A stretch of 64,000 bases of DNA. Source: Bradyrhizobium symbiodeficiens. Its GTDB lineage: Bacteria > Pseudomonadota > Alphaproteobacteria > Rhizobiales > Xanthobacteraceae. The notes beneath the pieces were generated by a model, which saw only the letters and a list, made by a program, of their open reading frames with translations, was not told the DNA's origin and searched no databases. Position numbers and translations under genes: made by a program. Positions 8,707 to 17,142 of this stretch are shown here, one piece after another. Location: contig NZ_CP029427.2 of assembly GCF_002266465.3 (NCBI RefSeq), forward strand, positions 3,722,501 through 3,786,500, given 5' to 3'. The stretch's first letter is position 1; the number at the start of each line of letters is the position of its first letter.

Positions 8707-8955
8707 ATGGCGGCAGACCGCGCACAAAACCTGCAGGACACCTTCCTCAACCACGTTCGCAAAACCAAGACGCCACTGACGATCTTTCTGGTCAACGGAG
8801 TGAAGCTCCAGGGCATCGTGACCTGGTTCGACAATTTCTGTTTGCTGCTTCGGCGCGACGGTCATTCGCAGCTCGTCTACAAGCATGCGATCTCGACCAT
8901 CATGCCGGGTGCGCCGATCCAGTTGTTCGAAGGTGGCGAGGATCAGCCGGCTTGA
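8707..8955 (+). CDS. hfq: RNA chaperone Hfq
   Basis: Sm-like hexameric RNA-binding protein that pairs small RNAs with mRNAs; in rhizobia it also influences NifA and stress responses. The 82-residue product has the NLQDTFLNHVRKTKTPLTIFL N-terminus split over the distal/proximal RNA faces, Sm1 with FLVNGVKLQGIVTWFDNF, and Sm2 with YKHAISTIMP (the YKHA proximal-site motif). The short acidic tail GGEDQPA is typical of alphaproteobacteria. hflX begins 11 bases downstream, the usual hfq-hflX pairing. Confidence 0.98.
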   Translation: MAADRAQNLQDTFLNHVRKTKTPLTIFLVNGVKLQGIVTWFDNFCLLLRRDGHSQLVYKHAISTIMPGAPIQLFEGGEDQPA

Positions 8956-8966
8956 GAGTGATCTGA

Positions 8967-10347
8967 TTGGAACCCCGGAATTTCGACGGGGATGCCGACC
9001 GTCCGCGGTCGGCAGGGGCTAAGCAGACGGGGCGGGTGCTTGTCATCGGCCCCTATTTGCGGGTGCGCGCAGGCGGTGCCGAAGCGCAATCGGAGAGTCA
9101 TATCCAACGCAATGCCGAAGCCCGGCTCGATGAAGCCGCCGGCCTCGCGCGCGCGATCGATCTCGTCGTTGCAGACGCGATCATCGCGCCGATCAACCAG
9201 ATCCGCCCCGCGACCTACATCGGCAAGGGCAAGGTCGAAGAGATCGCCGCGCTGGCCAAGAGCCTCGATGTCGAGCTCGTGGTGATGGATTGCGCGCTGG
9301 CACCGATCCAGCAGCGCAATCTCGAGAAGGAGTTGCAAGCCAAGGTGCTCGACCGCACCGGGCTGATTCTGGAAATCTTCGGCCGCCGCGCCAAGACCAA
9401 GGAAGGTTCGCTCCAGGTCGAATTGGCGCATCTCAACTATCAGCGCTCGCGCCTGGTGCGCTCATGGACCCATCTGGAGCGCCAGCGCGGCGGCTTCGGC
9501 TTCATGGGCGGTCCCGGCGAGACGCAGATCGAAGCGGACCGACGCCTGATCCAGGAGCGCATTTCCAAGCTCGAAAGCGAGCTGAAGAAGGTGCAGGCGA
9601 CGCGGCGACTGCATCGTGCCGGCCGCCAGCGGGTGCCGTATCGCGTCGTCGCGCTGGTCGGCTACACCAATGCTGGCAAGTCGACGCTGTTCAACCGCCT
9701 GACCCGCGCCGACGTGCAGGCGGCGGATATGCTTTTCGCGACACTCGATCCGACCTTGCGCGCCCTCAACCTGCCGCATGGCGGCAAGGCTATGCTGTCG
9801 GACACCGTCGGCTTCATCTCCAACCTGCCGACCCAGCTCGTCGCCGCCTTCCCGCGCCACGCTGGAGGAGGTGCTCGAAGCCGACGTCATCCTGCATGTG
9901 CGCGACATATCCCATGAAGATGCCGAGGCCCAGCAGAGCGACGTCGACGCCGTGCTGCGCCAGCTCGGCATCAACCCCGATGACTCAGGCCGCATCATCG
10001 AGGTCTGGAACAAGATCGACCGCTACGATTCCGAGCAGCGCGAAGAGCTTTTGAACATCGCCGCGCGCAGGCCGGAGGATCATCCCGCGATGCTCGTGTC
10101 CGCCGTGTCAGGCGAGGGCGTCGACGCTTTGCTCGCCGCGATCGAGGAGCGGCTGGCGGCCAAGCGAACCACGCTCGACCTCTCGATCGACGCCGCCGAT
10201 GGCGCCGGCATCAGCTGGCTGCATCGCAACGCCGAGGTGCTCGCGAAAGAGCTGCACGACGGCCGTTTTGATATGACCGTGAGGGTGGACGAGACCAAGC
10301 GGGATATCGTTGTGTCGAGGTTCGACGCGGTGCCGCGCGTGGCTTGA
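8967..10347 (+). pseudogene. hflX: GTPase HflX, interrupted by a one-base frameshift
   Basis: Ribosome-associated GTPase involved in splitting stalled ribosomes. The first frame (TTG start at 8967) has the HflX N-terminal domain with GGFGFMGGPGETQIEADRR and G1 VGYTNAGKSTLFN, then DTVGFI (G3). After LPTQLVAAF it diverges and stops at 9917. The rest (RATLEEVLEADVILHVRDIS, NKIDRYD as G4, SAVSGEGV as G5) is in the next frame to 10347. The cause is one extra C in the run at 9851-9853 (ttcccgcgcc where the family needs ttccgcgcc). Removing it gives a normal 459-residue HflX. Every other motif is intact, so this may be a sequencing error or a recent mutation. Confidence 0.9.
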
Positions 10348-10385
10348 TCCCGAGGGTGCGATAATGTCCACTGGGTATCCTCGTA

Positions 10386-11204
10386 TCAGGTAGCCGTCTT
10401 CGCAGCATTCCACAGCGCATCCATCTCAGCCAGCGACGCCTGCTCCAGCGTCCGGCCCTGCGCCTCAAGCGCCCGTTCGATATAGGCGAAGCGCCGCTCG
10501 AATTTCGCATTGGTCGCGCGCAACGCGGCTTCCGGATCGGCGTCAACATGGCGGGCGAGATTGACCAGGGCGAACATCAGGTCGCCGGTCTCTTCCGCAA
10601 GCCCCTCGCTGTCGTTGTGGTCGAGCGCGGCCTCGATCTCGTCGGCTTCCTCGCGGATCTTTGCCAGGACCGCGCGCGGGTCGTTCCAGTCGAAGCCGAC
10701 GGTGGAGGCCTTGCGCTGCAGCTCCATGGCGCGCGTCAACGCGGGTTGGCCGGCTTTCACGCCCGAGAGCAGAGATTTGTGCGCGGGTACTTCCTCCGGC
10801 GGCCGGCGCGCGGCGCGCTCGGCTTTCTCCTCGGCCTTGATGCGGTCCCAGACTTCCTTGACGTGATGCGAGGCCAGATTGCCGTCCTTGTCGGCGAAGA
10901 CGTGGGGATGTCGGCGGATCATTTTTCGCGTGATGGCCTCGACGACGTCCCCGAACGCGAAAGCGTTCTGCTCGGACGCCATCTGGGCGTGGAACACCAC
11001 CTGGAGCAGGAGGTCGCCGAGCTCGTCCTTGAGATCATCGAGATCGCCACGGTCGATGGCGTCGACCACCTCATAGGCCTCCTCGATCGTGTAGGGCGCG
11101 ATCGTCGCAAAATCCTGCTCGAGGTCCCAGGGGCAGCCGGTCACCGGCGTGCGCAGCGCCGCCATGATCTCGATCAGGCGAGAAATGTCGTGGGAAGGGG
11201 TCAT
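10386..11204 (-). CDS. mazG: Nucleoside triphosphate pyrophosphohydrolase MazG
   Basis: House-cleaning NTP pyrophosphatase hydrolysing NTPs to NMP and PPi. The 272-residue product has two MazG repeats; the first contains CPWDLEQDFATIAPYTIEEAYEV and the Mg-binding acidic helices DLKDELGDLLLQVVFHAQMA (E-L-G-D), the second EEADEIEAAL and EETGDLMFALVNLARH. ATG at 11204 (MTPSHDIS) gives the standard length; the open frame upstream lacks conservation-like content. Convergent with hflX and divergent from queC. Confidence 0.93.
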   Translation of the reverse strand: MTPSHDISRLIEIMAALRTPVTGCPWDLEQDFATIAPYTIEEAYEVVDAIDRGDLDDLKDELGDLLLQVVFHAQMASEQNAFAFGDVVEAITRKMIRRHPHVFADKDGNLASHHVKEVWDRIKAEEKAERAARRPPEEVPAHKSLLSGVKAGQPALTRAMELQRKASTVGFDWNDPRAVLAKIREEADEIEAALDHNDSEGLAEETGDLMFALVNLARHVDADPEAALRATNAKFERRFAYIERALEAQGRTLEQASLAEMDALWNAAKTAT

Positions 11205-11341
11205 TGCGGGACGGTCTCCTGGGTCCAAAGCCTTATGCCAAAAGCGGGCCGCCGTTCCCAGCGCGGGCGCGCGGAACGGGCGGATTTCCAACGAATGGCC
11301 GCCAATTGGCGAGGAGCGCCCGCAGTGCTAAAGCGCGGGCC

Positions 11342-12055
11342 ATGAGTGACGCATTTTCATCACAAACCGCTCTGGTGCTGTTCTCCGGCGGCCAGGATTC
11401 CACCACCTGCCTTGCCTGGGCGCTGAACCGTTTTGCGCGCGTGGAGACGCTGGGGTTCGACTACGGGCAGCGCCACGCCATCGAGCTCACCTGCCGTGAG
11501 CGGCTGTTCGACGGCATCAAGGGCCTGCGTGCGGATTGGGCGGCAAAACTCGGTGAGAGCCATACGCTGTCGATCCCGACGCTGGCGGCGGTGTCCGAGA
11601 CCGCGCTGACGCGCGACGTCGCGATCGCAATGGGCGCCGACGGCCTGCCGAATACCTTTGTGCCCGGCCGCAATCTGGTGTTCCTGACCTTCGCCGCGGC
11701 GCTGGCCTACCGGCGCGGCATCACGCATATCGTCGGCGGCATGTGCGAGACCGACTATTCCGGCTATCCCGATTGCCGCGACGAGACCATCCGCGCCATG
11801 CAGGCCGCGCTCTCGCTCGGCATGGCCAGAAAATTCGAGCTGCATACGCCGCTGATGTGGATCGACAAGGCCGCGACGTGGCAGCTCGCGCAGGATCTCG
11901 GCGGCGAGGGGCTGGTCGACCTGATCCGCGAGCACTCCCACACCTGCTATCTCGGCGAACGCGGCGCGCAGCACGAGTGGGGCTATGGCTGCGGCGAGTG
12001 CCCGGCATGCAGCCTGCGGGCGAAGGGATGGCGGGAGTTCGTGGCGGGGCGATAG
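11342..12055 (+). CDS. queC: 7-cyano-7-deazaguanine synthase QueC
   Basis: Converts 7-carboxy-7-deazaguanine to preQ0 with ATP and ammonia in queuosine biosynthesis. 237 residues: PP-loop SGGQDSTTCLAWAL near the N-terminus, FDYGQRH, and the zinc site formed by C202 and the C217-x-x-C220-x-x-C223 cluster (GYGCGECPACSLR). ATG at 11342; the reading frame continues upstream but has no conserved sequence. No preQ1 riboswitch was recognised in the 137-base gap to mazG. Confidence 0.95.
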   Translation: MSDAFSSQTALVLFSGGQDSTTCLAWALNRFARVETLGFDYGQRHAIELTCRERLFDGIKGLRADWAAKLGESHTLSIPTLAAVSETALTRDVAIAMGADGLPNTFVPGRNLVFLTFAAALAYRRGITHIVGGMCETDYSGYPDCRDETIRAMQAALSLGMARKFELHTPLMWIDKAATWQLAQDLGGEGLVDLIREHSHTCYLGERGAQHEWGYGCGECPACSLRAKGWREFVAGR

Positions 12056-12072
12056 GAGCCACGCATTTCTCG

Positions 12073-12117
12073 CGTGCCCGGACGCGGCGCTTGCGCGTTG
12101 CAGCTTTCCGGGGCACG
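12073..12117. terminator. Hairpin between convergent queC and the nitrile hydratase operon
   Basis: CGTGCCC (12073-12079) pairs with GGGCACG (12111-12117); the pairing extends inward with G/C pairs and one bulge. It sits between two convergent 3' ends and could serve both as a terminator. No T-run. Confidence 0.4.
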
Positions 12118-12130
12118 AGTGCAGCGCGAC

Positions 12131-12508
12131 CTACCCAAAATCCTCCGGCCTGAGCTCGATCGGCTTGCCGTGCGGGGTGCGATCGGCCGCGTGGTCCCAG
12201 GCATCGCGATAGCGATGCAGCGTCTCCGTCGACGCAACACCCTTGCGCGCAACCAAGCCCTCCAGCGTCGCGAGCCAGTGCAGATAATAGGTCTCGCCCG
12301 TATCGGGATCGCCGGCGGCCTGTGCGCGCTTGATCTCGGCGGCCAGGGCGGCCGCCCATTCCGGCCAGGTGAACACGCCGCGTTCGTGCAGCGTCAAGGC
12401 CATCGCGAAGGCATGCGCCTCCCAGGGTGCGCGGAACACCGGGCCGTCGTCATCGCGGGGAATGCTTGGAATGGCCGCCGTCGCGACCGCCGCTGCCGCA
12501 CTGCTCAT
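12131..12508 (-). CDS. Nitrile hydratase accessory/activator protein
   Basis: Small protein of the nitrile hydratase activator family, required for metal insertion into the alpha subunit. 125 residues; it shares the beta-subunit-like fold, visible in FRAPWEAHAFAMALTLHERG, WPEWAAALAAEIKRAQA and YYLHWLATLEGLV, which mirror segments of the beta subunit upstream. The start ATG overlaps the beta-subunit stop as TGATG; a GTG one codon upstream is also possible. Last gene of the alpha-beta-activator operon, the order usual for cobalt-type enzymes. Confidence 0.88.
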   Translation of the reverse strand: MSSAAAAVATAAIPSIPRDDDGPVFRAPWEAHAFAMALTLHERGVFTWPEWAAALAAEIKRAQAAGDPDTGETYYLHWLATLEGLVARKGVASTETLHRYRDAWDHAADRTPHGKPIELRPEDFG

Positions 12509-13167
12509 CACGCCGGATCCAGATAAGGCTCAAAGGCGTCGATCGAGACCTTCAGGGTGGGATCACCGTCCTCGCCCCAGAGATCGCGGCCTTCGAACAC
12601 GACCGTGTAGAGCCATTGCGGATGTTCGCCGCGCTCCATCGCCGCCGTGTCCGGAAACACGTGGCAGCCATGGTTCAGCTCGACCACGCCGACATGGCCG
12701 CGGACATAGCGCGGCAGCCGCGTGTGCGTGGCCGGATGGATGTTCCTGGCGCGCACGCGATCGCCGATGTTGAACCTGGCGGGCGCAGGCGCCGTGCGGC
12801 CGAACTTGCCGCGCACCATGACGCGCTCGACCTGGGTGAGATCGAATTTGCCGTGCTTGAGCGCCTTTGCCGGCTGCATCGCATGGCCGGCGGCGACCTC
12901 TTCGCGGGAGAGGTAGCCCTTCTCGATCAGCATCTCCTCGAGACCGAGAAACCATTTCTTGTAATAGGAGCTCGAGAGATAAACCTCCGGCGGCAGCGTC
13001 TCGCGATAGAAGCGCGAGGTGTCGATGTTGAAAGCACCGGCCGCGCCCATCGCGCGCACCATCGCCAGCACACGCTCTTCCCAATGCGCATGAAACATCG
13101 GCTCGTCCGGCTCCGGCTCAACCTTGCCGAACCCGTCCATGCCGCCCATGTCGTGCACGCCGTTCAT
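12508..13167 (-). CDS. nthB: Nitrile hydratase subunit beta
   Basis: Partner of the alpha subunit in hydrating nitriles to amides. 219 residues beginning MNGVHDMGGMDGFGKV, the family N-terminal signature, then FHAHWEERVLAMVRAM, the central helical region, and the C-terminal SH3-like barrel (FNIGDRVRARN, HTRLPRYVRGHVGVVE, WLYTVVFEGRDLWGED). Its ATG overlaps the alpha-subunit stop (ATGA) and its stop overlaps the activator start, indicating a tightly coupled operon. Confidence 0.95.
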   Translation of the reverse strand: MNGVHDMGGMDGFGKVEPEPDEPMFHAHWEERVLAMVRAMGAAGAFNIDTSRFYRETLPPEVYLSSSYYKKWFLGLEEMLIEKGYLSREEVAAGHAMQPAKALKHGKFDLTQVERVMVRGKFGRTAPAPARFNIGDRVRARNIHPATHTRLPRYVRGHVGVVELNHGCHVFPDTAAMERGEHPQWLYTVVFEGRDLWGEDGDPTLKVSIDAFEPYLDPA

Positions 13168-13799
13168 GACGGCGCCCCCGGCTGTCGCGGGAATCCGGTG
13201 CCGATCATGGAATCGCGCGTGACGAGTTCGGCGAGCTGCTCCTCGCTCCACCCCTCGGTGCCTGCGGGGCGCATCGGCAGCACCAGAAAGCGGGTCTCTG
13301 CCGTGGAGTCCCACACCCGGATTTCCACATCCTTCGGCAGAGTGACTTCGAAATCGGCGAGGACGCCGCGCGGGTCCTTCACGGCACGGGAGCGGTAGGG
13401 CGCGGCCTTGTACCAGACCGGCGGCAGCCCCAGCATTTCCCAGGGGTAGCAGGAGCACAGCGTGCACACGACCATGTTGTGGCGCTGCGGCGTGTTCGCG
13501 ACCACGACGAGATGGTCGCCGACGCGGCTGACATGGCCGAGCGTGCCGATCGCCTTGGAGCCATCCTCCAGCAGCGCCTGCTTGAACGCCGGATCGGTCC
13601 AGGCCTTGGCAACGACGCGGGCGCCGTTATGCGGGCCGATTTTGGTCTCATAGGCCTGGATGATGGCGTCGAGCGCGGCTGGCTCGACATAGCCTTTTTC
13701 GGTCAGGATTGTCTCGAGCGCGCGCACGCGCAGCTCGGTCTCCGACAGCTCGGAATGGTCGTGATCGTGGTGGTGATGGTGGTCGTGATCATGGCTCAT
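13164..13799 (-). CDS. nthA: Nitrile hydratase subunit alpha, cobalt type
   Basis: Metal-bearing subunit. The active-site claw is VCTLCSC with C112, C115 and C117; Thr after the first Cys (CTLCSC) marks the non-corrin Co(III) class, whereas iron enzymes have CSLCSC. The Cys residues are expected to be oxidised to sulfinic/sulfenic acids after translation (family knowledge). The N-terminus is unusual: nine His in the first 15 residues interspersed with Asp, a likely metal-binding tail. Length 211 residues, normal apart from that tail. First gene of the operon. Confidence 0.95.
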   Translation of the reverse strand: MSHDHDHHHHHDHDHSELSETELRVRALETILTEKGYVEPAALDAIIQAYETKIGPHNGARVVAKAWTDPAFKQALLEDGSKAIGTLGHVSRVGDHLVVVANTPQRHNMVVCTLCSCYPWEMLGLPPVWYKAAPYRSRAVKDPRGVLADFEVTLPKDVEIRVWDSTAETRFLVLPMRPAGTEGWSEEQLAELVTRDSMIGTGFPRQPGAPS

Positions 13800-13919
13800 G
13801 GTGGCGAAGATAAGCGCAATGGCCCGGGCCTGTCGAGTATGCGCTGCGGCGCAACCGGGTCCCGTATTCGTGAGGCCGGATGTAGGCTAGCATTGCCGCA
13901 AAGCAGAGGGGAGATTTCG

Positions 13920-14725
13920 TTGACGGACTACGTGAAGATCGAAAAGGGCCTCGGGCCCGAGGGCCGGATTGCGGTGGTGCGTTTCGATCGAGGCGACGGC
14001 ATCAATGCCCTGTCGCCCGAGGCGTTGCGGCAGCTCACCGCGGCGGCGCGCAGCTTCGAGGACGATTCCGCGACGTCGGTCGTCGTATTGACCGGCAGCT
14101 CGGGCGCATTCAGCGCCGGCTTCGATCTCAAGGATACCGAAGGGCGCTCGCGCAAGGAGATGGATCTCGGCACCCTGCGGCGGCACCTCAAGCTCGGGCC
14201 GCGTCTGACGCACGCCTGGCAGGAGATGGAGCAGATCACGATCGCGGCGATCGAGGGCTTTTGCGTCGGCGGCGGGGTGGCCCTCGCCGTCGCGCTCGAC
14301 TTCCGGATCATGGGCCGCGATGCGCATCTGCGCGTGCCTGAAATCGGGCTCGGCATGAACATGAGCTGGCAGAGCATCCGCGCATGCTGCATCTGATGGG
14401 ACCCGCCCGCACCAAGCAGGCGGTCATCCTGGCCGACCAGCGCATCTCGGCGGACGAGGCCCACGAGTGGCGTCTTGTGGAGGAGGTCGTCGATCCCGGC
14501 CATGCCTTCGATGCCGCCATGGAGCTCGCCCGCAAGGTCGCCGCGCAGCCGCCGCTCTCGGTAGCGATGACGAAGCTGACCGTCAACCGGCTCGCGCATG
14601 CGCTGGACGATCTCGCCAGCCACATGGACGTCGACCAGTTCGCGCTCGCCAGCCTCAGCGAGGATCACAAAGAGGGAGTCGATGCGTTCCTGGGCCGCCG
14701 CAAGCCGCGCTTCAAGGGGCGGTAG
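13920..14725 (+). pseudogene. Enoyl-CoA hydratase/isomerase family protein, frameshifted
   Basis: Crotonase-fold protein. TTG start at 13920 behind AGAGGGGAG. First frame: VRFDRGDGINALSPEALRQL, the oxyanion-hole strand GAFSAGFDLKD, and IEGFCVGGGVALAVALDFRI, then EIGLGMNMSWQSI and a stop at 14396. The continuation RMLHLMGPARTKQAVILADQ to FKGR is in another frame, ending 14725. One C is missing around 14378-14379 (agcatccgc instead of agcatcccgc); restoring it gives a 268-residue protein of normal length. The usual second catalytic Glu is not obvious, so the reaction is uncertain. All else is intact. Confidence 0.85.
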
Positions 14726-14760
14726 ATTATGCCAGCCCATTGACAAGGCGAACGAGCGCG

Positions 14761-15750
14761 TCAGGCGGCCAGCCTGGCGCGCCGCAGCGTCTCCGAGGGC
14801 TTTTCGGAGAAGTGGCGCTTGTAGTCGAGCGAGAATTGGCTGAAGTGCCAGAAGCCGTGCTGCACGGCGATGTCGTAGATCGACGTCTCGATGCCGCCGG
14901 CGCGCTTGAGGTCACGGCGCACGCGGTTCAGCCGCATCGCCCGCCAGTAGTGCATCGGGCTCGTGCCCAAGACCTCCTTGAAGCAATAGCCGAGCTTGCG
15001 CGGGCTGGCGCCAACCGCCTTGCAGACCTCCAGCAGCGAGAGCGAGCGATCGCCGCTGCCATGCATCAACTCGCGGGCGCGATCGACGGTTCGCCTCCGT
15101 GCAGCCGCGCTGCGGCCGGGATCGCTGGTGCGCGCCGTCGGCAGCATGTCCATGATCTCGACGAGGAGCGCGTCTTCCAGCGCCTGCCGCGCCACGGGAT
15201 CGTCGAACCGTTTGGGGGCGGCGGAGACGGTCTCGTAGATCGCGGCAAGATGGGCGCGCAGCCGCAAGACCGGCGCCTCCGCCATTTCGATGACCCTCAG
15301 CTGATGCCAGACGGCGCGCGGCAGCGCGATGTCGAGGCGGGCGGCCAGCTCCTCGATCAGGGCCGCGCTGGCGACGACGCCGCGCAGCTCGAACGCCTTC
15401 GGTGTGCACATGTCGACCTCTGCGTCGACGCAGGCGATGACCTGGGCGCCGGCCACGCTGGCGCCGTTGCAATTGACCTCGCCATCCCCGTGCCAGGGCA
15501 GGCCGATGCCAAAACTGTCGGCACCGAGCTGGCCGTACTGGCGGACCTGCTGGCTGGTGATCTCGCGGAACACCTCCAGGTGGGGCAGGGAGAGTTGCGT
15601 GAAGCTGCCCCGGAAAGCGCCAGCGCTGATCTGATCGTAGCTCAGCCGCCAGCGGCCGAGGCCGCCGCAGTGTTCGTCGACATCCGTGCTGCTCACCTGA
15701 AGCAGGCTGGCAGCCGAGTCCTGAATCGGAGGAGTTGCGCTCAAGATCAT
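14761..15750 (-). CDS. AraC-family transcriptional regulator
   Basis: 329 residues. The C-terminal 110 residues carry the double HTH of AraC/XylS proteins (LSLLEVCKAVGASPRKLGYCFKEVLG, then SIYDIAVQHGFWHFSQFSLDYKRHFSEKPSETLRR). The N-terminal part resembles the ligand-binding half of EutR/OruR-like members. ATG at 15750 chosen because upstream coding is not protein-like. It is divergent from the serine hydrolase-amine oxidase pair, so it probably controls those genes; the ligand may be an amine, by inference from the neighbours. Confidence 0.88.
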   Translation of the reverse strand: MILSATPPIQDSAASLLQVSSTDVDEHCGGLGRWRLSYDQISAGAFRGSFTQLSLPHLEVFREITSQQVRQYGQLGADSFGIGLPWHGDGEVNCNGASVAGAQVIACVDAEVDMCTPKAFELRGVVASAALIEELAARLDIALPRAVWHQLRVIEMAEAPVLRLRAHLAAIYETVSAAPKRFDDPVARQALEDALLVEIMDMLPTARTSDPGRSAAARRRTVDRARELMHGSGDRSLSLLEVCKAVGASPRKLGYCFKEVLGTSPMHYWRAMRLNRVRRDLKRAGGIETSIYDIAVQHGFWHFSQFSLDYKRHFSEKPSETLRRARLAA

Positions 15751-15930
15751 GACGATACGTGGAAAATGATCAGCCCAAACCAGAGGGAATAGCGCCCAGA
15801 CTGGCACGCCCGACGCTCGAGTCCAGCAAAATATTGCCGGATCTCGATAACGCCTGACGACGCCGCGGTGCAGGCTTGCGTCCTGCCGTTCCGACATCGC
15901 AGTCGGGGTGGCGCTTCGCGGAGGATCGAG

Positions 15931-17127
15931 ATGCGACCGACCGATGTCATGCGCGGCAGTCCGCCCGCGCCCGAGGCCCAGGTGACGCGCGCCAACTGGC
16001 GCAGCTTTCCGGCGATCCGCTGGGGCTTTACCCACACCCGCGAAGTGCTGCCGACCGCCGAGGTCCGCCGCTCCGCGCATCCGACGCCGATACCGAGCGC
16101 GCCGCACGAGCTTCAGAAGCTCGGCTTCACAGCACCCGACGGCAAGCCGACCACGATCGAGGCGACGCTGCGCGAGACCTTTGGCGATGCGCTGCTGGTC
16201 ATGCAGCGGGGCACGCTGATCCACGAATGGTACGGCGACGGCATGAGCGCGATCACGCCGCATCTGATCTGCTCGATCAGCAAGTCGGTCGCGGGCACGC
16301 TCGGCGGCGTGCTGGCCGCGCGTGGGCTGCTCGATCCGGAGGCGAGGGTGGTGCGCTACGTGCCGGAGCTGGAGAGCTCGGTCTATGGCAGCTGCACCGT
16401 GCGCAACGTCCTCGATATGGCGGTCGCGATCAAGTTCGAGGAAGACTACGAGGACCCCGCGGGCGATGTCGCGCGCTATCGCTTCTCCTCGGGCTGGGAC
16501 GTGCCGCCGCCCGGCGTCGAGCCCGGCCATCAACGCGCCTATCTCACCACGCTGCGCGGCACCGGCAAGCCGCACGGCAAGGTGTTCCACTACGTCTCGA
16601 CCAATACCGAGGTGCTCGGCTGGGTCTATGAGCGTGCCTGCGGCATGCCTTATCCGCGCATCCTGTCGGACTATCTCTGGCAGCCGCTGGGTGCCGAGGA
16701 AGACGGCTCCATGACGCTTGACGGCCACGGCATGGGCCGCATCGCCGGCGGGCTCTCAGTGACCGCGCGCGACCTGTTGCGCTTCGGCGAGATGATCCGC
16801 AACCGCGGCGTGGTCGAGGGGCGGCAGGTGGTGCCGGGCTGGTGGATCGACGACATCCACGAGAACGGCGATCCGCAAGCCTGGACGGACGGCGATCTCG
16901 CCGACATCTTCCCGGGCGCCCGCTACCGCAGCAAATGGTACACGATCGATCCCTCACGTAACGATCTGGCCGGGATCGGCATCCACGGCCAGTGGCTCTA
17001 CATCGACGCGGCCACCGACACCGTCATCGTTAAGCTCGCGACCCAGCCGAAGGCGATGGACATTCCGCTCGACCATCGCTGGCTCGCCGCCTTCCGCGCC
17101 ATCACCGCGCATCTTGCCCCGCGCTGA
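15931..17127 (+). CDS. Beta-lactamase-family serine hydrolase, NylB-like
   Basis: 398 residues of the class C beta-lactamase/esterase fold. The catalytic S-x-x-K is S115-I-S-K118 (LICSISKSVAGTLGG), and the Tyr element is Y221 in FHYVSTNTEVLGW. Spacing and length match 6-aminohexanoate-dimer hydrolase NylB (Ser112, Lys115, Tyr215, 392 residues), so an amide hydrolase or esterase is the best guess; substrate unknown. GGAGG lies 6 bases before ATG 15931. No signal peptide, so cytoplasmic. Only 15 bases separate it from the amine oxidase gene, implying co-transcription and a linked pathway. Confidence 0.85.
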   Translation: MRPTDVMRGSPPAPEAQVTRANWRSFPAIRWGFTHTREVLPTAEVRRSAHPTPIPSAPHELQKLGFTAPDGKPTTIEATLRETFGDALLVMQRGTLIHEWYGDGMSAITPHLICSISKSVAGTLGGVLAARGLLDPEARVVRYVPELESSVYGSCTVRNVLDMAVAIKFEEDYEDPAGDVARYRFSSGWDVPPPGVEPGHQRAYLTTLRGTGKPHGKVFHYVSTNTEVLGWVYERACGMPYPRILSDYLWQPLGAEEDGSMTLDGHGMGRIAGGLSVTARDLLRFGEMIRNRGVVEGRQVVPGWWIDDIHENGDPQAWTDGDLADIFPGARYRSKWYTIDPSRNDLAGIGIHGQWLYIDAATDTVIVKLATQPKAMDIPLDHRWLAAFRAITAHLAPR

Positions 17128-17142
17128 CCTCTGGACATCACC

